Origin: Chthoniobacterales bacterium
GTDB lineage: Bacteria > Verrucomicrobiota > Verrucomicrobiia > Chthoniobacterales > UBA10450
Reading direction: 5' to 3'
Length of the DNA stretch: 64,000 bases
Assembly: GCA_003244145.1 (NCBI GenBank)
Contig: QHBM01000019.1
Span: 21,426-85,425 of the forward strand
How positions within the stretch are numbered: position 1 is the stretch's first letter; each line of letters begins with the position of its first letter. The notes beneath the pieces are model-generated. The model ran no database searches. It saw only the letters and a program-made list of their open reading frames with translations, and was not told where the DNA came from. Below, one piece after another: positions 1-8,494 of this stretch. A program made the position numbers and the translations under genes.

Positions 1-1
1 C

Positions 2-3000
2 GCCACAGCCGCTGGCGGTGACGCCGCTCCGGGCCAATCACCGGTTTTGGTGCAGTTGGTTGATTTTAACGTCGGCGATGAAATCACCTTTTCGGCCACA
101 GGATCGGTCCAGTATGGCGGCGGTACTCCTACCGATCCGCCGGATGGAGATAGCGGCACGTTCCGCAGTCTTTTCCATTTATTCGACTCGACGAATGGGG
201 GACCGGAAAACGGGATCGCTGGCCTGAATGCGCCGGCGAATTCGCTTGTCGGTGTTTTTCTCAGGAGCAGCGCTCCCGTTCCGGGCGGTTCTCCTGCTCC
301 GTTCTTTAATTTCGCGCCGGGTGGCAACGTCCCGGGCAACATCGATTACACGAGTCTTCAGCCCACCATCGCTCAACCATTTTTCATCGGCGACGGCCGG
401 ACCGCATCGGGCATCCCGCAGCGAGTGAACGTGCCTGCCGGGGCCACGCGTTTATTTCTCGGCACGATGGATGGAAGCGGCTGGTTCAACAACAGCGGAT
501 CATTCAGCGTTACTATCACGCTGGCCTCACATCCCCCAGTTGCGCCGGCGCACGGCGGTCTTTCGGCGACGGTCTTTACGGTGAACGGAAGCAGCTCACC
601 TTCGGCGAATGTTGCCGACACAGCTTTGCGTTTCGCCGCGCAGCAAACTGGAACGCCCGCTGGATTGATCGTGCGCGTGCAGGTCAACACCGTGCCGAAT
701 AACAACGCGAACGACTGGGTTGACCTCAACAACGGCAGCAAAGGCTACATGACTCTCGACAAAGGCACGCAGCAGTTTGTCTTGAGCTCGACCAATTATG
801 GGCTCGCGAACGGACTGTACTTCCGAGCGCTCTCCACCGCGGATGGTTATCCTCCCAGCGCTTCAAACATCGTGGGACCTCTTGATCTGACCGCCGGCCA
901 GTCTCACCTCGGTACGACGACGCTCTACGTCGCGACCAATGGCCCCGGCCAGGAGATGAAGTTCCGGGCCCAGGTCGGAACGGACCAGGCTGGAATCGGC
1001 CTCAGCATCCAGGCAACGACCTCTCCACATGACGAAGCGAGCTGGACGGATTTGAACGACGGCAACTCGGGCGGCATGCATCCGTTTGCTGATGCCAAAC
1101 AGTTCTATCTCGACACGACGAAATACCCGGCGGGTGACGCTGTTTACTTCCGCGCCGTCGCGACGGCCCCGGGATTCCTGAAAAGCCTCTCGAACATCAT
1201 CGGCGTTTCGCCAGTGGTTGTCGGCGCGGCGCCTGAGGTGAACGCATTCCCCTCGACCCTCGACCAACTGCAGCCCGGCAGCGGATCGGGACTTACTCCG
1301 AATGATCCGTTCATCCTTCTGCTCGGCTCGCTGAAATTCACGGCGCAAGCATCGAGCCGCGAAGGCAGGGCAATCAACAAACTGGGGCTAATCTACGATG
1401 GCTCGACACTCGGCGGGGACAGAAGCGGCGACAAGGCCACGCTCGATTACCAGACCAACGTGCCCGGCGATCACACGCTCAAGGCATTCGCCACCGACGA
1501 TCGCGGCATCACCGGATATGCCGAGCCTGTTTACATCCGCATCGCTCCGCCCGGCGGGAAAGTTTTTACGATGAGCAGCTTCGGGAATTGGAATGATGCC
1601 AATAACTGGCGCGACGCCTTGGGCAACAATGGCGTGCCCGGCGCGAACGATTTCGCGATTGTCGGCGCATCGAATGTTTCGATCACACAAAGCGTGAACG
1701 CCTACGCTGTCTCGCTCATTGGCGGTTCCATCAACGGGGCTGGCGGCGGGTTGACGGTGACCGGTTCCTTCCAAATCGCTGGAGGTCAGCTCAAGAACTT
1801 GAACACGACGATCACAGATAGTGGGACGCTCTCCCTGGTCGGCGACGGCAACGTGCCGATGAGCGGTTCGTTGATCAACTACGGCACTTTCAAGCTGACT
1901 GGCCGCGGTGGTATTGTTCCGGTTCCCGTCGGCGCAGAGGCTGTGCGGAGCGCCGGAGCGCCGGGGATTGATTCGACCGGAATTTTTGACGGCTTCCTGA
2001 CCGCGATCCAAAACTTCGGAAATTGGATCATTCATCGGCCGAGCACCCCGCCCAAACCAAAGCCGATCCCTCCGACTCCACCGCCCGTGGAACTGCCGCG
2101 ACTAATCGTTGCCAGCACTTTTGAAAACAAAGGAAAGTTGATCACCAATGATGGCGGTAGCCTCATCACGAACGATGGTGGGAGTCTCATCACAAACGAC
2201 GGTGGCAGCATAATCGGTAACGATGGCGCGAGTCTCATCAGTCAGGATGGCGGCAGCATCGTCGCCTCGGGCGGCGGTAACATCGTCGCTAGCGGTGCTG
2301 GTAATCTCATCGGTAACGACGGCGCCAGCATCGTCGCGCAGGGCGGCGGCAACTTTACAATCCGCAGCGGCGACGGCGTCAACGCGGCGACGGCTGGTTC
2401 GGGTTTCGTGCAAACGGGCGGCGAAACTGATCTCAGCCACATGCTGATCAGCGGAGCGGTCTCGATCGAGGGCGGCACGCTCACCGGCTCGGGAATTATC
2501 GTGGGCAATGTAACGAACAATAGCTTCATCTCGCCGGGACATTCCGCGGGAGCTATCTCGATCCTGGGCAATTATACGCAAAGAACTCAAGGCACATTGA
2601 TCGTGGAGAACGGCGGCGCAGGTCCGCGCCAGTATGATCGACTTCAAGTGAGCGGCACTGCCAGCCTCGGCGGCAAGCTCGACGTGCGTGACATTAATGG
2701 CTACACGCCCGACCCAGCCGATACCTTTAGTCCGCTCGGCTTTAGCTCGGCCACCGGCTCACTCACCACCAGCTCGAACGGCCAAATCACATTGACTGCG
2801 AACGGGGCCCTCGCTTCGGTCGATCCCACCAAACCGGCGCCCTCCACCGGCCAACCGCTTAACATCGCAACGCGACTCGCCATTCAAAGTGGCGACAATG
2901 TTCTCATCGCTGGCTTCATCGTCACTGGACCAAGCGGTTCGACCAAGAAGGTGCTGATCCGCGGGCTGGGTCCCTCTCTCGCCGGCCTTGGCGTGCCGGG

Positions 3001-3613
3001 CACGATTTCCGATCCTCTGCTCGAGTTGCATAAGCCGGATGGAAGCGTTGTGATCAACGATGACTGGCAGCAAGGCGACACCAGCCAAATACCGTCCGGC
3101 TTCGCGCCGAGCGACCCGCGAGAGTCAGTCGTGGTGGCTACACTAGGGCCGGGGAATTACACCGCGATCTTGAAAGGCGCGCACGGAGAAACCGGCGTGG
3201 GTCTCGCGGAAGTGTATGATCTCGATTCCGCGTCAGCGGCGCAGTTGGGCAACATCGCCACCCGCGGCTTGGTGCAGACCGGCGACAATGTGTTGATCGG
3301 CGGCTTCATTATCGGCGGCACGGAACCGGCGAAAGTGGTCGTGCGCGCGATTGCTCCCTCGCTCGCCGCCATTTTGCCAGGCGTATTACAGGCCACCACA
3401 CTCGAATTGCACGACTCGAACGGCAGCGTGATCAGCAATGAAGGCTGGCGCAGTACCCAGGAGAGCGAACTCCTCGCGACGCAGCTTCAGCCAGCCAACG
3501 ATAACGAAGCCGCGATCCTCGCGACGCTCGTTCCTGGAAACTACACCGCCATCGTGCGCGGAAAAAATAACACGACCGGTATCGCGGTGGTGGAAGCGTA
3601 CAATTTACAGTAA
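2..3613 (+). CDS. Giant secreted surface protein, 5' truncated by the window edge
   Basis: The frame is open from base 2 to the stop, giving 1203 visible residues; the true start lies outside the window. Residues about 16-175 resemble a PA-IL/LecA-type galactose-binding lectin fold: a VGDEITF strand, an NSLVGVF strand and a final NNSGSFSVTI strand. About 519-700 has parallel-beta character beginning with NWNDANNWRDALG. Residues 713-784 are nine octapeptide repeats of the type LITNDGGS. About 835-900 is like autotransporter passenger repeats (GNYTQ, YDRLQVSG, LGGKLDV), but no beta-barrel follows. The protein ends in two ~125-residue modules (954-1083 and 1084-1203) shared with two other proteins in this window. 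Secretion is inferred from composition because the signal peptide is not visible. The lectin assignment is from memory of the family and is moderate at best. Confidence 0.8.
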   Translation, partial: ATAAGGDAAPGQSPVLVQLVDFNVGDEITFSATGSVQYGGGTPTDPPDGDSGTFRSLFHLFDSTNGGPENGIAGLNAPANSLVGVFLRSSAPVPGGSPAPFFNFAPGGNVPGNIDYTSLQPTIAQPFFIGDGRTASGIPQRVNVPAGATRLFLGTMDGSGWFNNSGSFSVTITLASHPPVAPAHGGLSATVFTVNGSSSPSANVADTALRFAAQQTGTPAGLIVRVQVNTVPNNNANDWVDLNNGSKGYMTLDKGTQQFVLSSTNYGLANGLYFRALSTADGYPPSASNIVGPLDLTAGQSHLGTTTLYVATNGPGQEMKFRAQVGTDQAGIGLSIQATTSPHDEASWTDLNDGNSGGMHPFADAKQFYLDTTKYPAGDAVYFRAVATAPGFLKSLSNIIGVSPVVVGAAPEVNAFPSTLDQLQPGSGSGLTPNDPFILLLGSLKFTAQASSREGRAINKLGLIYDGSTLGGDRSGDKATLDYQTNVPGDHTLKAFATDDRGITGYAEPVYIRIAPPGGKVFTMSSFGNWNDANNWRDALGNNGVPGANDFAIVGASNVSITQSVNAYAVSLIGGSINGAGGGLTVTGSFQIAGGQLKNLNTTITDSGTLSLVGDGNVPMSGSLINYGTFKLTGRGGIVPVPVGAEAVRSAGAPGIDSTGIFDGFLTAIQNFGNWIIHRPSTPPKPKPIPPTPPPVELPRLIVASTFENKGKLITNDGGSLITNDGGSLITNDGGSIIGNDGASLISQDGGSIVASGGGNIVASGAGNLIGNDGASIVAQGGGNFTIRSGDGVNAATAGSGFVQTGGETDLSHMLISGAVSIEGGTLTGSGIIVGNVTNNSFISPGHSAGAISILGNYTQRTQGTLIVENGGAGPRQYDRLQVSGTASLGGKLDVRDINGYTPDPADTFSPLGFSSATGSLTTSSNGQITLTANGALASVDPTKPAPSTGQPLNIATRLAIQSGDNVLIAGFIVTGPSGSTKKVLIRGLGPSLAGLGVPGTISDPLLELHKPDGSVVINDDWQQGDTSQIPSGFAPSDPRESVVVATLGPGNYTAILKGAHGETGVGLAEVYDLDSASAAQLGNIATRGLVQTGDNVLIGGFIIGGTEPAKVVVRAIAPSLAAILPGVLQATTLELHDSNGSVISNEGWRSTQESELLATQLQPANDNEAAILATLVPGNYTAIVRGKNNTTGIAVVEAYNLQ
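2138..2353 (+). repeat. Nine tandem 24-bp repeats encoding octapeptides
   Basis: Nine in-frame 24-base units encode octapeptides of the form [LI]-[IV]-x-x-[DG]-G-[GA]-[SN]; the first three are all LITNDGGS. The first three units are closest at DNA level and later ones diverge, as expected if the array grew by duplication. An 8-residue period with Gly/Asn/Asp turns fits a short-rung beta-roll, which is inference. Confidence 0.9.
2861..3610 (+). repeat. Two copies of the shared C-terminal module (protein 1)
   Basis: Copy 1 starts at 2861 with NIATRL and copy 2 at 3251 with NIATRG. Each carries the landmarks GDNVLI, a KVLIRGLGPSL-like strand, LELH, a [DE]xW motif, PGNYTAI and a final EVYDL or EAYNL. 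The same pair occurs at 35830-36573 and at 43606-44388. Confidence 0.85.
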
Positions 3614-3627
3614 GGCTACGAGACCAA

Positions 3628-4743
3628 TCACGTCGCCGCGCGTTCTTCCGTGCGCTTGGTTTGCAAACGGAGTTGGCCGCAGGCGGCGTCGATATCGTGG
3701 CCTTTTTCGCGACGCAGGGTGGCGACCGTCCCATGCTCGTGCAGGATGGAGAGAAAACGTTCCTGCCGCGCGCGCGATGGGCGCGACCATTCCAGGCCTT
3801 CCACGGTGTTGTACGGAATCAGATTCACTTTGGCGCCTAACCGCCGCGCGTGAGCGGCGAGCAGGTGGGCTTGTTCCTCGGCGTCGTTCACGTCCGCGAT
3901 CAGGATGTATTCGAAGTAGATGCGTTGCTTCTTGCGGCTCGCGTAATAATCGCACGCGCTGAGTAACGCGTTCAGGTCATACTTGCGGTTCACCGGCATG
4001 ATCCGATTTCGCACTTCGTCGGTGGCGCCGTGGAGTGAGATGGCGAGCCGGCTTTGAAGCGGTTGGTCGGCGAGCTGGCGGATTTGCGGCGCGAGGCCGC
4101 TGGTCGAAACCGTGATGTGACGCGCGCCAATTTCCATGCCCCAGGGGGCGTTGATGATTTGGATGGCGCGGACAACGTTGGCGAAATTTGCCAGCGGTTC
4201 GCCCATCCCCATGAAGACGACGTTGTCGATCTTTTCGCCGCTTTCTTTCTCGACCGCGAGCAGTTGCTGCACGATCTCGCCGACCTCGAGATTGCGCGAA
4301 AATCCATCCAGGCCGCTCGCGCAAAATTTGCAGCCATAGGCGCAACCGACCTGCGTGGAAACGCAGATGGTGCGCCGATCCGAGGTCGCACCGTAGAGCG
4401 AAGGCGAGGCGGGGATCAGGACCGACTCGATCAGATTGCTGTCGGCGAGCCGGAACAAAAACTTCCGGGTGGTATCTTTCGAGCCGAGGATACGAATTAT
4501 TTCGAGCTGGTGAAACTCGAAGACCTCGGCGAGTTGCTTCCTTAACTCCAGCGGAAGATCGCTCATTGCGTCGAAAGAAGTAACTCGCTTTTCATAGATC
4601 CAATTCGCGATCTGTTTCGCGCGATAGGGCCGCTCATTTCGCGCGGCGAGATCCGCCGCGATCTCTTCCAGAAGAAGAGATTGGATCGAGGGTTTGCCGG
4701 CCTTTTGCACTACGGAGGTTACGGCAGGCGGGCGCTCATTCAA
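3628..4743 (-). CDS. rlmN: 23S rRNA (adenine-2503-C2)-methyltransferase RlmN
   Basis: A 371-residue radical-SAM enzyme that methylates C2 of A2503 in 23S rRNA (and A37 of some tRNAs in characterised homologues). The [4Fe-4S]/SAM motif CxxxCxxC is seen as CAYGCKFC (C134, C138, C141). The second catalytic cysteine, which forms the protein-RNA intermediate, is C355 in DIDAACGQL. The GMGEPL motif and the NLIPYN segment typical of the family are present, and the length is normal. It converges on the giant surface protein with only 14 bases between the stops. Confidence 0.95.
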   Translation of the reverse strand: MNERPPAVTSVVQKAGKPSIQSLLLEEIAADLAARNERPYRAKQIANWIYEKRVTSFDAMSDLPLELRKQLAEVFEFHQLEIIRILGSKDTTRKFLFRLADSNLIESVLIPASPSLYGATSDRRTICVSTQVGCAYGCKFCASGLDGFSRNLEVGEIVQQLLAVEKESGEKIDNVVFMGMGEPLANFANVVRAIQIINAPWGMEIGARHITVSTSGLAPQIRQLADQPLQSRLAISLHGATDEVRNRIMPVNRKYDLNALLSACDYYASRKKQRIYFEYILIADVNDAEEQAHLLAAHARRLGAKVNLIPYNTVEGLEWSRPSRARQERFLSILHEHGTVATLRREKGHDIDAACGQLRLQTKRTEERAAT

Positions 4744-4764
4744 AGCGCGAGCGTTTTACCGAAA

Positions 4765-4842
4765 CTCGCACAAAGGACACGAAGGTCACCACGGTCGCTA
4801 AAATTAAACCAACCTTTGTGTCCGTTGTGGACTTCGTGCGAG
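4765..4842. repeat. Imperfect intergenic palindrome, copy a (CTCGCACAA / TTGTGTCC type)
   Basis: Arms of about 30 bases (4765-4794 and 4813-4842) pair at 22 of 30 positions around a short AT-rich centre. It fills the gap between divergent rlmN and the Mpv17-like gene. A related palindrome lies at 55138-55225 and a half-copy at 15801-15834. Confidence 0.6.
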
Positions 4843-4852
4843 GTTCCCATCG

Positions 4853-5599
4853 ATGTCGATCGCATCGCACAAAACAAATCGCACTTCTCTCGCGATCGGT
4901 TGGGAGGCGGCAAAGGCTAACGCGGCCCCGGCCTTCATCCTGCAGGGCGCGATGCTGGTCGTTCTGATCTCCTATTACTTGAGCCCAGCGTGCGCGGATT
5001 TTCTCAATCGCCTGGCGCAATACAAAGAGCAGCACGGCCTCGTCTTCGTCGTCATCGCCGCTGTGCTTGCCGGGGCGATCGTGCCGGAGCTGTTCGTCAT
5101 CGTCTTTTTCCAACGAGGGCGGCCGCACCGGCAAAATCTCCGTAACCTGGCCTTCACCGTCCCGACGTGGGGCATCGACGGGATCCTGGTCGATCTGATG
5201 TATCGGTTGAACGCCGTTTGGTTTGGCGATGTGGTCACCGTTGGCGTGGTCGTCGCGAAAATCCTGGTGGACCAGCTCGGCTACAACCCGTTTTTCGCCG
5301 CGCCGAGCGAAGTGCTCGTTTACGAATGGAAGAACGAAGGGTTCTCCTGGAAATCGGTTCGGCGCGCGCTGACCTGGGAACATTATCGCGACAAAATCGT
5401 TCCGACGTTGCTCGCCACCTGGGCGGTTTGGGGGCCGCTCATGGCGATCATTTATTCGCTGCCCTATCCGTTGCAGTTCCCGCTCTTCAGCATTGCGCTC
5501 ACTTTCTGGGTGCTGCTTCTCACTTACATGACGAATCGATTTGCGGGAAAGATTGAAGCTGATGCGCCGCCCGCGTTGGCTGTCGCGACAGAGGATTAG
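4853..5599 (+). CDS. Mpv17/PMP22-like integral membrane protein
   Basis: A 248-residue protein with about four hydrophobic segments. The C-terminal half follows the Mpv17/PMP22 layout: AKILVDQLGYNPFF, then WKNEGFSWKSV, then the tryptophan/proline-rich VWGPLMAIIYSLP, and a last membrane helix ending TYMTNR. Eukaryotic Mpv17 is a mitochondrial/peroxisomal membrane channel; the bacterial role is unknown. The family call rests on motif order recognised by eye. The start is the ATG just after the upstream palindrome. No operon partner is evident. Confidence 0.6.
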   Translation: MSIASHKTNRTSLAIGWEAAKANAAPAFILQGAMLVVLISYYLSPACADFLNRLAQYKEQHGLVFVVIAAVLAGAIVPELFVIVFFQRGRPHRQNLRNLAFTVPTWGIDGILVDLMYRLNAVWFGDVVTVGVVVAKILVDQLGYNPFFAAPSEVLVYEWKNEGFSWKSVRRALTWEHYRDKIVPTLLATWAVWGPLMAIIYSLPYPLQFPLFSIALTFWVLLLTYMTNRFAGKIEADAPPALAVATED

Positions 5600-5609
5600 A
5601 CCGCGGATT

Positions 5610-5666
5610 ACTCGGATTTAAACGGATCTGATTCTCGGAATCCGTGTCATCAGCGCAATCCGCGGT
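5610..5666. repeat. Imperfect palindrome ending in ACCGCGGATT / AATCCGCGGT arms
   Basis: The outer 10 bases of each arm are perfectly complementary (ACCGCGGATT at 5610-5619, AATCCGCGGT at 5657-5666) and the interior pairs partly. It lies directly after the stop of the Mpv17-like gene, so it could act as a transcript 3' end or be a dispersed REP-like element. It also argues that the next gene starts downstream of it. Confidence 0.55.
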
Positions 5667-5725
5667 TGGTTTCTGGGTCGATCTCTGGACGAAAACCAAC
5701 AAGCTGTCATCGTAAGCGCCGAAGG

Positions 5726-6223
5726 ATGAGATCGCACGAAATTTTCCAACGGATATCGCCTGCGCTCGCCGCGCAGATTTTCACTTTCATGCAGACAGAG
5801 CAGAAGCCGGTCTACAAAGCGGCCATCCAGGGCCTGGCGAACCACCGGAATCTGCGCGGGGTGTTTATCGAGCGGAAACCGCCGGTCGAACGTTTCCCGT
5901 GGATGCAAACCGCGCTGGCTCGCAGCGTCAGCGATTCGCTCGCGAGCCATTTTCTCCAGGCGTGGCTGCTCGGCGCGAACAAAGAGATGCTTTGCGATTT
6001 TCTCGATGGGCTCGAGGTCAAACACGATGATGACGGCACGGTAGAGGAACTTCCCGCCGCGCCGCCGAAGGAAAAAATCGCCGCCGCGGTCTCGAAGCTC
6101 CTGGAGAAATATCCGGCGGAAACCGTGGCGGTTTATCTGCACGCCTTTCGCGACATGGACAGCACCGTCCAATGGCCTGCACTCAACGAGATTTTGGCCG
6201 AAGAGCCGCGGTTGAAACTGTAG
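5726..6223 (+). CDS. Unknown protein, 165 aa
   Basis: I do not recognise this family. The protein is soluble, begins MRSHEIFQRISPALAAQIF, has predicted helices and carries a central acidic/proline patch (DDDGTVEELPAAPP). I chose the ATG at 5726 because a purine-rich GAAGG sits just before it. The frame is open back to 5666, but the extra 20 residues would be read from a palindromic repeat. It converges on the HAD phosphatase gene 80 bases away. Confidence 0.6.
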   Translation: MRSHEIFQRISPALAAQIFTFMQTEQKPVYKAAIQGLANHRNLRGVFIERKPPVERFPWMQTALARSVSDSLASHFLQAWLLGANKEMLCDFLDGLEVKHDDDGTVEELPAAPPKEKIAAAVSKLLEKYPAETVAVYLHAFRDMDSTVQWPALNEILAEEPRLKL

Positions 6224-6245
6224 CCGCTAAGAGAATGAATTGAAC

Positions 6246-6261
6246 CCCGAAATCTTTCGGG
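6246..6261. terminator. Possible bidirectional terminator hairpin
   Basis: A perfect 7-bp stem (CCCGAAA / TTTCGGG) with a 2-base loop lies between the convergent ends of the 165-residue unknown and the HAD phosphatase gene. No U-tract follows on either strand, so intrinsic termination is uncertain. Confidence 0.35.
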
Positions 6262-6302
6262 ATGAGACGGATTTCTGAAGTCCTTATTCCTTCGATCCGC
6301 GG

Positions 6303-7085
6303 TCAAAAAAATTCTGCGAAATGCAAGAGCGCTTCATCCACACCGGCACCGCATGTTTTCGCGGCGACGTATCCGCCCGCGGAAATCACCGCGTCCTTCA
6401 CTTCCGGAATGGCGTTGGCCGGACAGGCGGGATATTGCGCGAAACGGCCGTCGAGCATCGAGATATCGTTGTGATGATCGCCGGCGGCGAAAATCTCCTC
6501 GCGCGGGATTTCAAGCAGACGCGATAACTCGGCCAAGGCCGCGCCTTTGTGGTAATCGGCGTGACAAAAGCGCAGATAAACGGTGTTGCGCTGGTAATGA
6601 AACTTTGGCTGGTTGGCGCGAGCCTGATCGATGAATTTCGTAACGCGATCCAACTCTTCTTCGCTTTCGGCAATGAGGCCTTCCAAGCCCGCTGTGTGAT
6701 AAAGCAGGCGCGCTTTCGTTTTGTGGTTAACGAAATCGACCACTTCGGCCAGGACCGATTCCGCTGAATGGAAAAGCTCGGCATGCTCACGGGCGACGCG
6801 TTCGTTCCAATCGCCGTACGGTTCCCATTTTCCGCCGTTGGATGAGCGGCGAAAAATATCGCGCTCGCTCGTGAGGATGAAATCGGGGTGAATCGGAAAT
6901 GCCAGATCAGTTAGGCCCGATTCGAGCAGATCGACGGAGCGCCCGGTGTTGATCGCCCAAATCACGCCATCGCCTTGCAGCGTCTCGATCTGTTTCATGC
7001 AACCGCGATCGAGCACGGGATCGCTGCCGTGCGCGACCAGGGTGCCGTCGAAATCGGTGCTGAGCAGGCGGATTTTTGGTGACAT
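6303..7085 (-). CDS. HAD-superfamily hydrolase, Cof-like phosphatase
   Basis: A 260-residue phosphatase-type HAD protein. Motif I is DFDGTLV near residue 11, with the nucleophile and acid/base aspartates. Motif II is the Thr of INTGRS near 46. Motif IV is GDHHND near 195. The large insert between motif II and IV is a C2-type cap, as in Cof/sucrose-phosphatase-like enzymes that hydrolyse small phosphorylated metabolites; the substrate cannot be read from sequence. It is divergent from the next gene, with 89 bases between starts. Confidence 0.85.
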   Translation of the reverse strand: MSPKIRLLSTDFDGTLVAHGSDPVLDRGCMKQIETLQGDGVIWAINTGRSVDLLESGLTDLAFPIHPDFILTSERDIFRRSSNGGKWEPYGDWNERVAREHAELFHSAESVLAEVVDFVNHKTKARLLYHTAGLEGLIAESEEELDRVTKFIDQARANQPKFHYQRNTVYLRFCHADYHKGAALAELSRLLEIPREEIFAAGDHHNDISMLDGRFAQYPACPANAIPEVKDAVISAGGYVAAKTCGAGVDEALLHFAEFF

Positions 7086-7174
7086 CGGAGCGGCAACTTA
7101 GGGTTTGATTTCGCAACCGCAATCCGCCTTCGCTTGGCTTCGGCGGACAAGTCCGCTAAGGTTCGAAGGATCGA

Positions 7175-7459
7175 ATGAAATCGGCTTACGAACTGGCGAT
7201 GGAACGGCTGGAGAAAAAGACGCCGAGCGTTGCGCTCACCGATGAGCAAAAGCAACAGATCGCGGAAATCGATTCCACCTTCAAAGCTCGCATCGCGGAG
7301 AAGGAGCTGTTTCTCAAGGACCAGATCAGCAAGGCGCTGACGGCAGGGAACGCGGAGGAAGCCGAGTCGCTGCAAAAGCAATTGACGATCGACGTGCGGC
7401 GTTTGCAGGAAGACGCCGAGACGAAGAAGGAAAAATTGCGCGCGAGCTTCGCGAAATAG
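7175..7459 (+). CDS. Small coiled-coil protein, 94 aa
   Basis: No family recognised. It is almost wholly charged helix (Glu/Lys/Gln/Ala-rich) with heptad-like spacing between residues 20 and 90, including AEEAESLQKQL and ETKKEKLRASFAK. There is no signal peptide or membrane segment. It precedes prs by 63 bases on the same strand and may share its transcript. A structural or regulatory adaptor role is possible but unsupported. Confidence 0.6.
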   Translation: MKSAYELAMERLEKKTPSVALTDEQKQQIAEIDSTFKARIAEKELFLKDQISKALTAGNAEEAESLQKQLTIDVRRLQEDAETKKEKLRASFAK

Positions 7460-7522
7460 ATCTCCAATCGGCGATTGCCAATGACGGGAGCCCGCGCCTA
7501 AGTTAGCGCCCCCTCCGAGATT

Positions 7523-8485
7523 ATGTTTGCGCATCAACCCGAGATGAAGGTCTTCAGCGGCTCTGCCAACCGGGAGCTGGCCCAACGCATTTGCGATGGG
7601 ATCGGGACCCCGCTCGGCCAGGCGACGATCAGCTCGTTCCCCGACGGCGAGACCTACGTCAAAATCGAGGAGAACATTCGTGGCCGGGATGTTTTTATCA
7701 TTCAGCCGACTTGTCCGCCGACCAACCAACACCTGATGGAATTGCTCATCATGGTGGATGCGGCCCGCCGCGCCAGCGCCGATCGCATCACTGCCGTAAT
7801 TCCTTTTTTCGGATATGCGAGACAGGACCGCAAAGATCAGCCTAGGGTCCCGATCACGGCCAAGCTCGTCGCCAATCTTCTCTACGCGGCCGGGGTGAGC
7901 CGCGTGCTGACGATGGATCTGCACGCGCAACAGGTGCAGGGATTCTTCGATATCCCGGTGGACCACCTTTATTCCATGCCGGTTCTGCTTAAGTACATGC
8001 GCACGCGTCTTACCCGCAAGACGGTGGTCGTCTCGCCGGACGTGGGCGGATTGAAAATGGCGTCCGCCTATTCGCAGGCGCTCGGAGCCAATCTCGCGAT
8101 CGTGGCCAAGCAGCGGAAGAGCGCGACGGAGACGAAGGCGCTTTATCTTATCGGCGATGTGGAGGGCTGCGATGTCCTGCTCGTGGACGATCTGACTGAG
8201 ACGGCGGGCACGCTTGTTTCGGCGGCTACGATCCTAAAAGAGCACGGCGCCCTGAAGATTTACGCGGGGGTGGCCCACGCCGTCCTGGTCGATGCCGCGA
8301 TTCCCCGGTTGCAAAATTCCCAGATCGAGGAATTAATAACTACGAACAGCACGCCCGTGCGCACGGTGGAGGGATTTAAAACCAGCGTGCTTTGCGTCTC
8401 CGAGCTTCTCGGTGAAGGCATGAAACGAATTCACAATGACGAATCTGTTTCCTCGCTGTTCAAGATCGATAACGACACCAAATAG
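7523..8485 (+). CDS. prs: Ribose-phosphate pyrophosphokinase (PRPP synthetase)
   Basis: Makes PRPP from ribose 5-phosphate and ATP for purine, pyrimidine, histidine and NAD synthesis. It is 320 residues, normal for class I. Visible landmarks are FPDGE near 40, the flexible-loop region GYARQDRKDQPR near 100, the metal-binding MDLHAQQVQGFF near 130 and the PRPP loop LLVDDLTETAGTL near 215. An internal Met at codon 8 (7544) could be the true start, matching the usual MKVFSG beginning. It leads a plus-strand run with rplY 9 bases downstream. Confidence 0.95.
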   Translation: MFAHQPEMKVFSGSANRELAQRICDGIGTPLGQATISSFPDGETYVKIEENIRGRDVFIIQPTCPPTNQHLMELLIMVDAARRASADRITAVIPFFGYARQDRKDQPRVPITAKLVANLLYAAGVSRVLTMDLHAQQVQGFFDIPVDHLYSMPVLLKYMRTRLTRKTVVVSPDVGGLKMASAYSQALGANLAIVAKQRKSATETKALYLIGDVEGCDVLLVDDLTETAGTLVSAATILKEHGALKIYAGVAHAVLVDAAIPRLQNSQIEELITTNSTPVRTVEGFKTSVLCVSELLGEGMKRIHNDESVSSLFKIDNDTK

Positions 8486-8494
8486 AATTCGAAC

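Noticed and set aside
2138..2353. CRISPR-like array suggested by regular 24-base repeats
   Set aside because: Units are contiguous with no spacers, stay in frame and encode a regular peptide.
2503..2700. Autotransporter (type V) secretion for the giant protein because of passenger-type repeats
   Set aside because: No C-terminal beta-barrel exists; the protein ends in the module pair and a normal stop.
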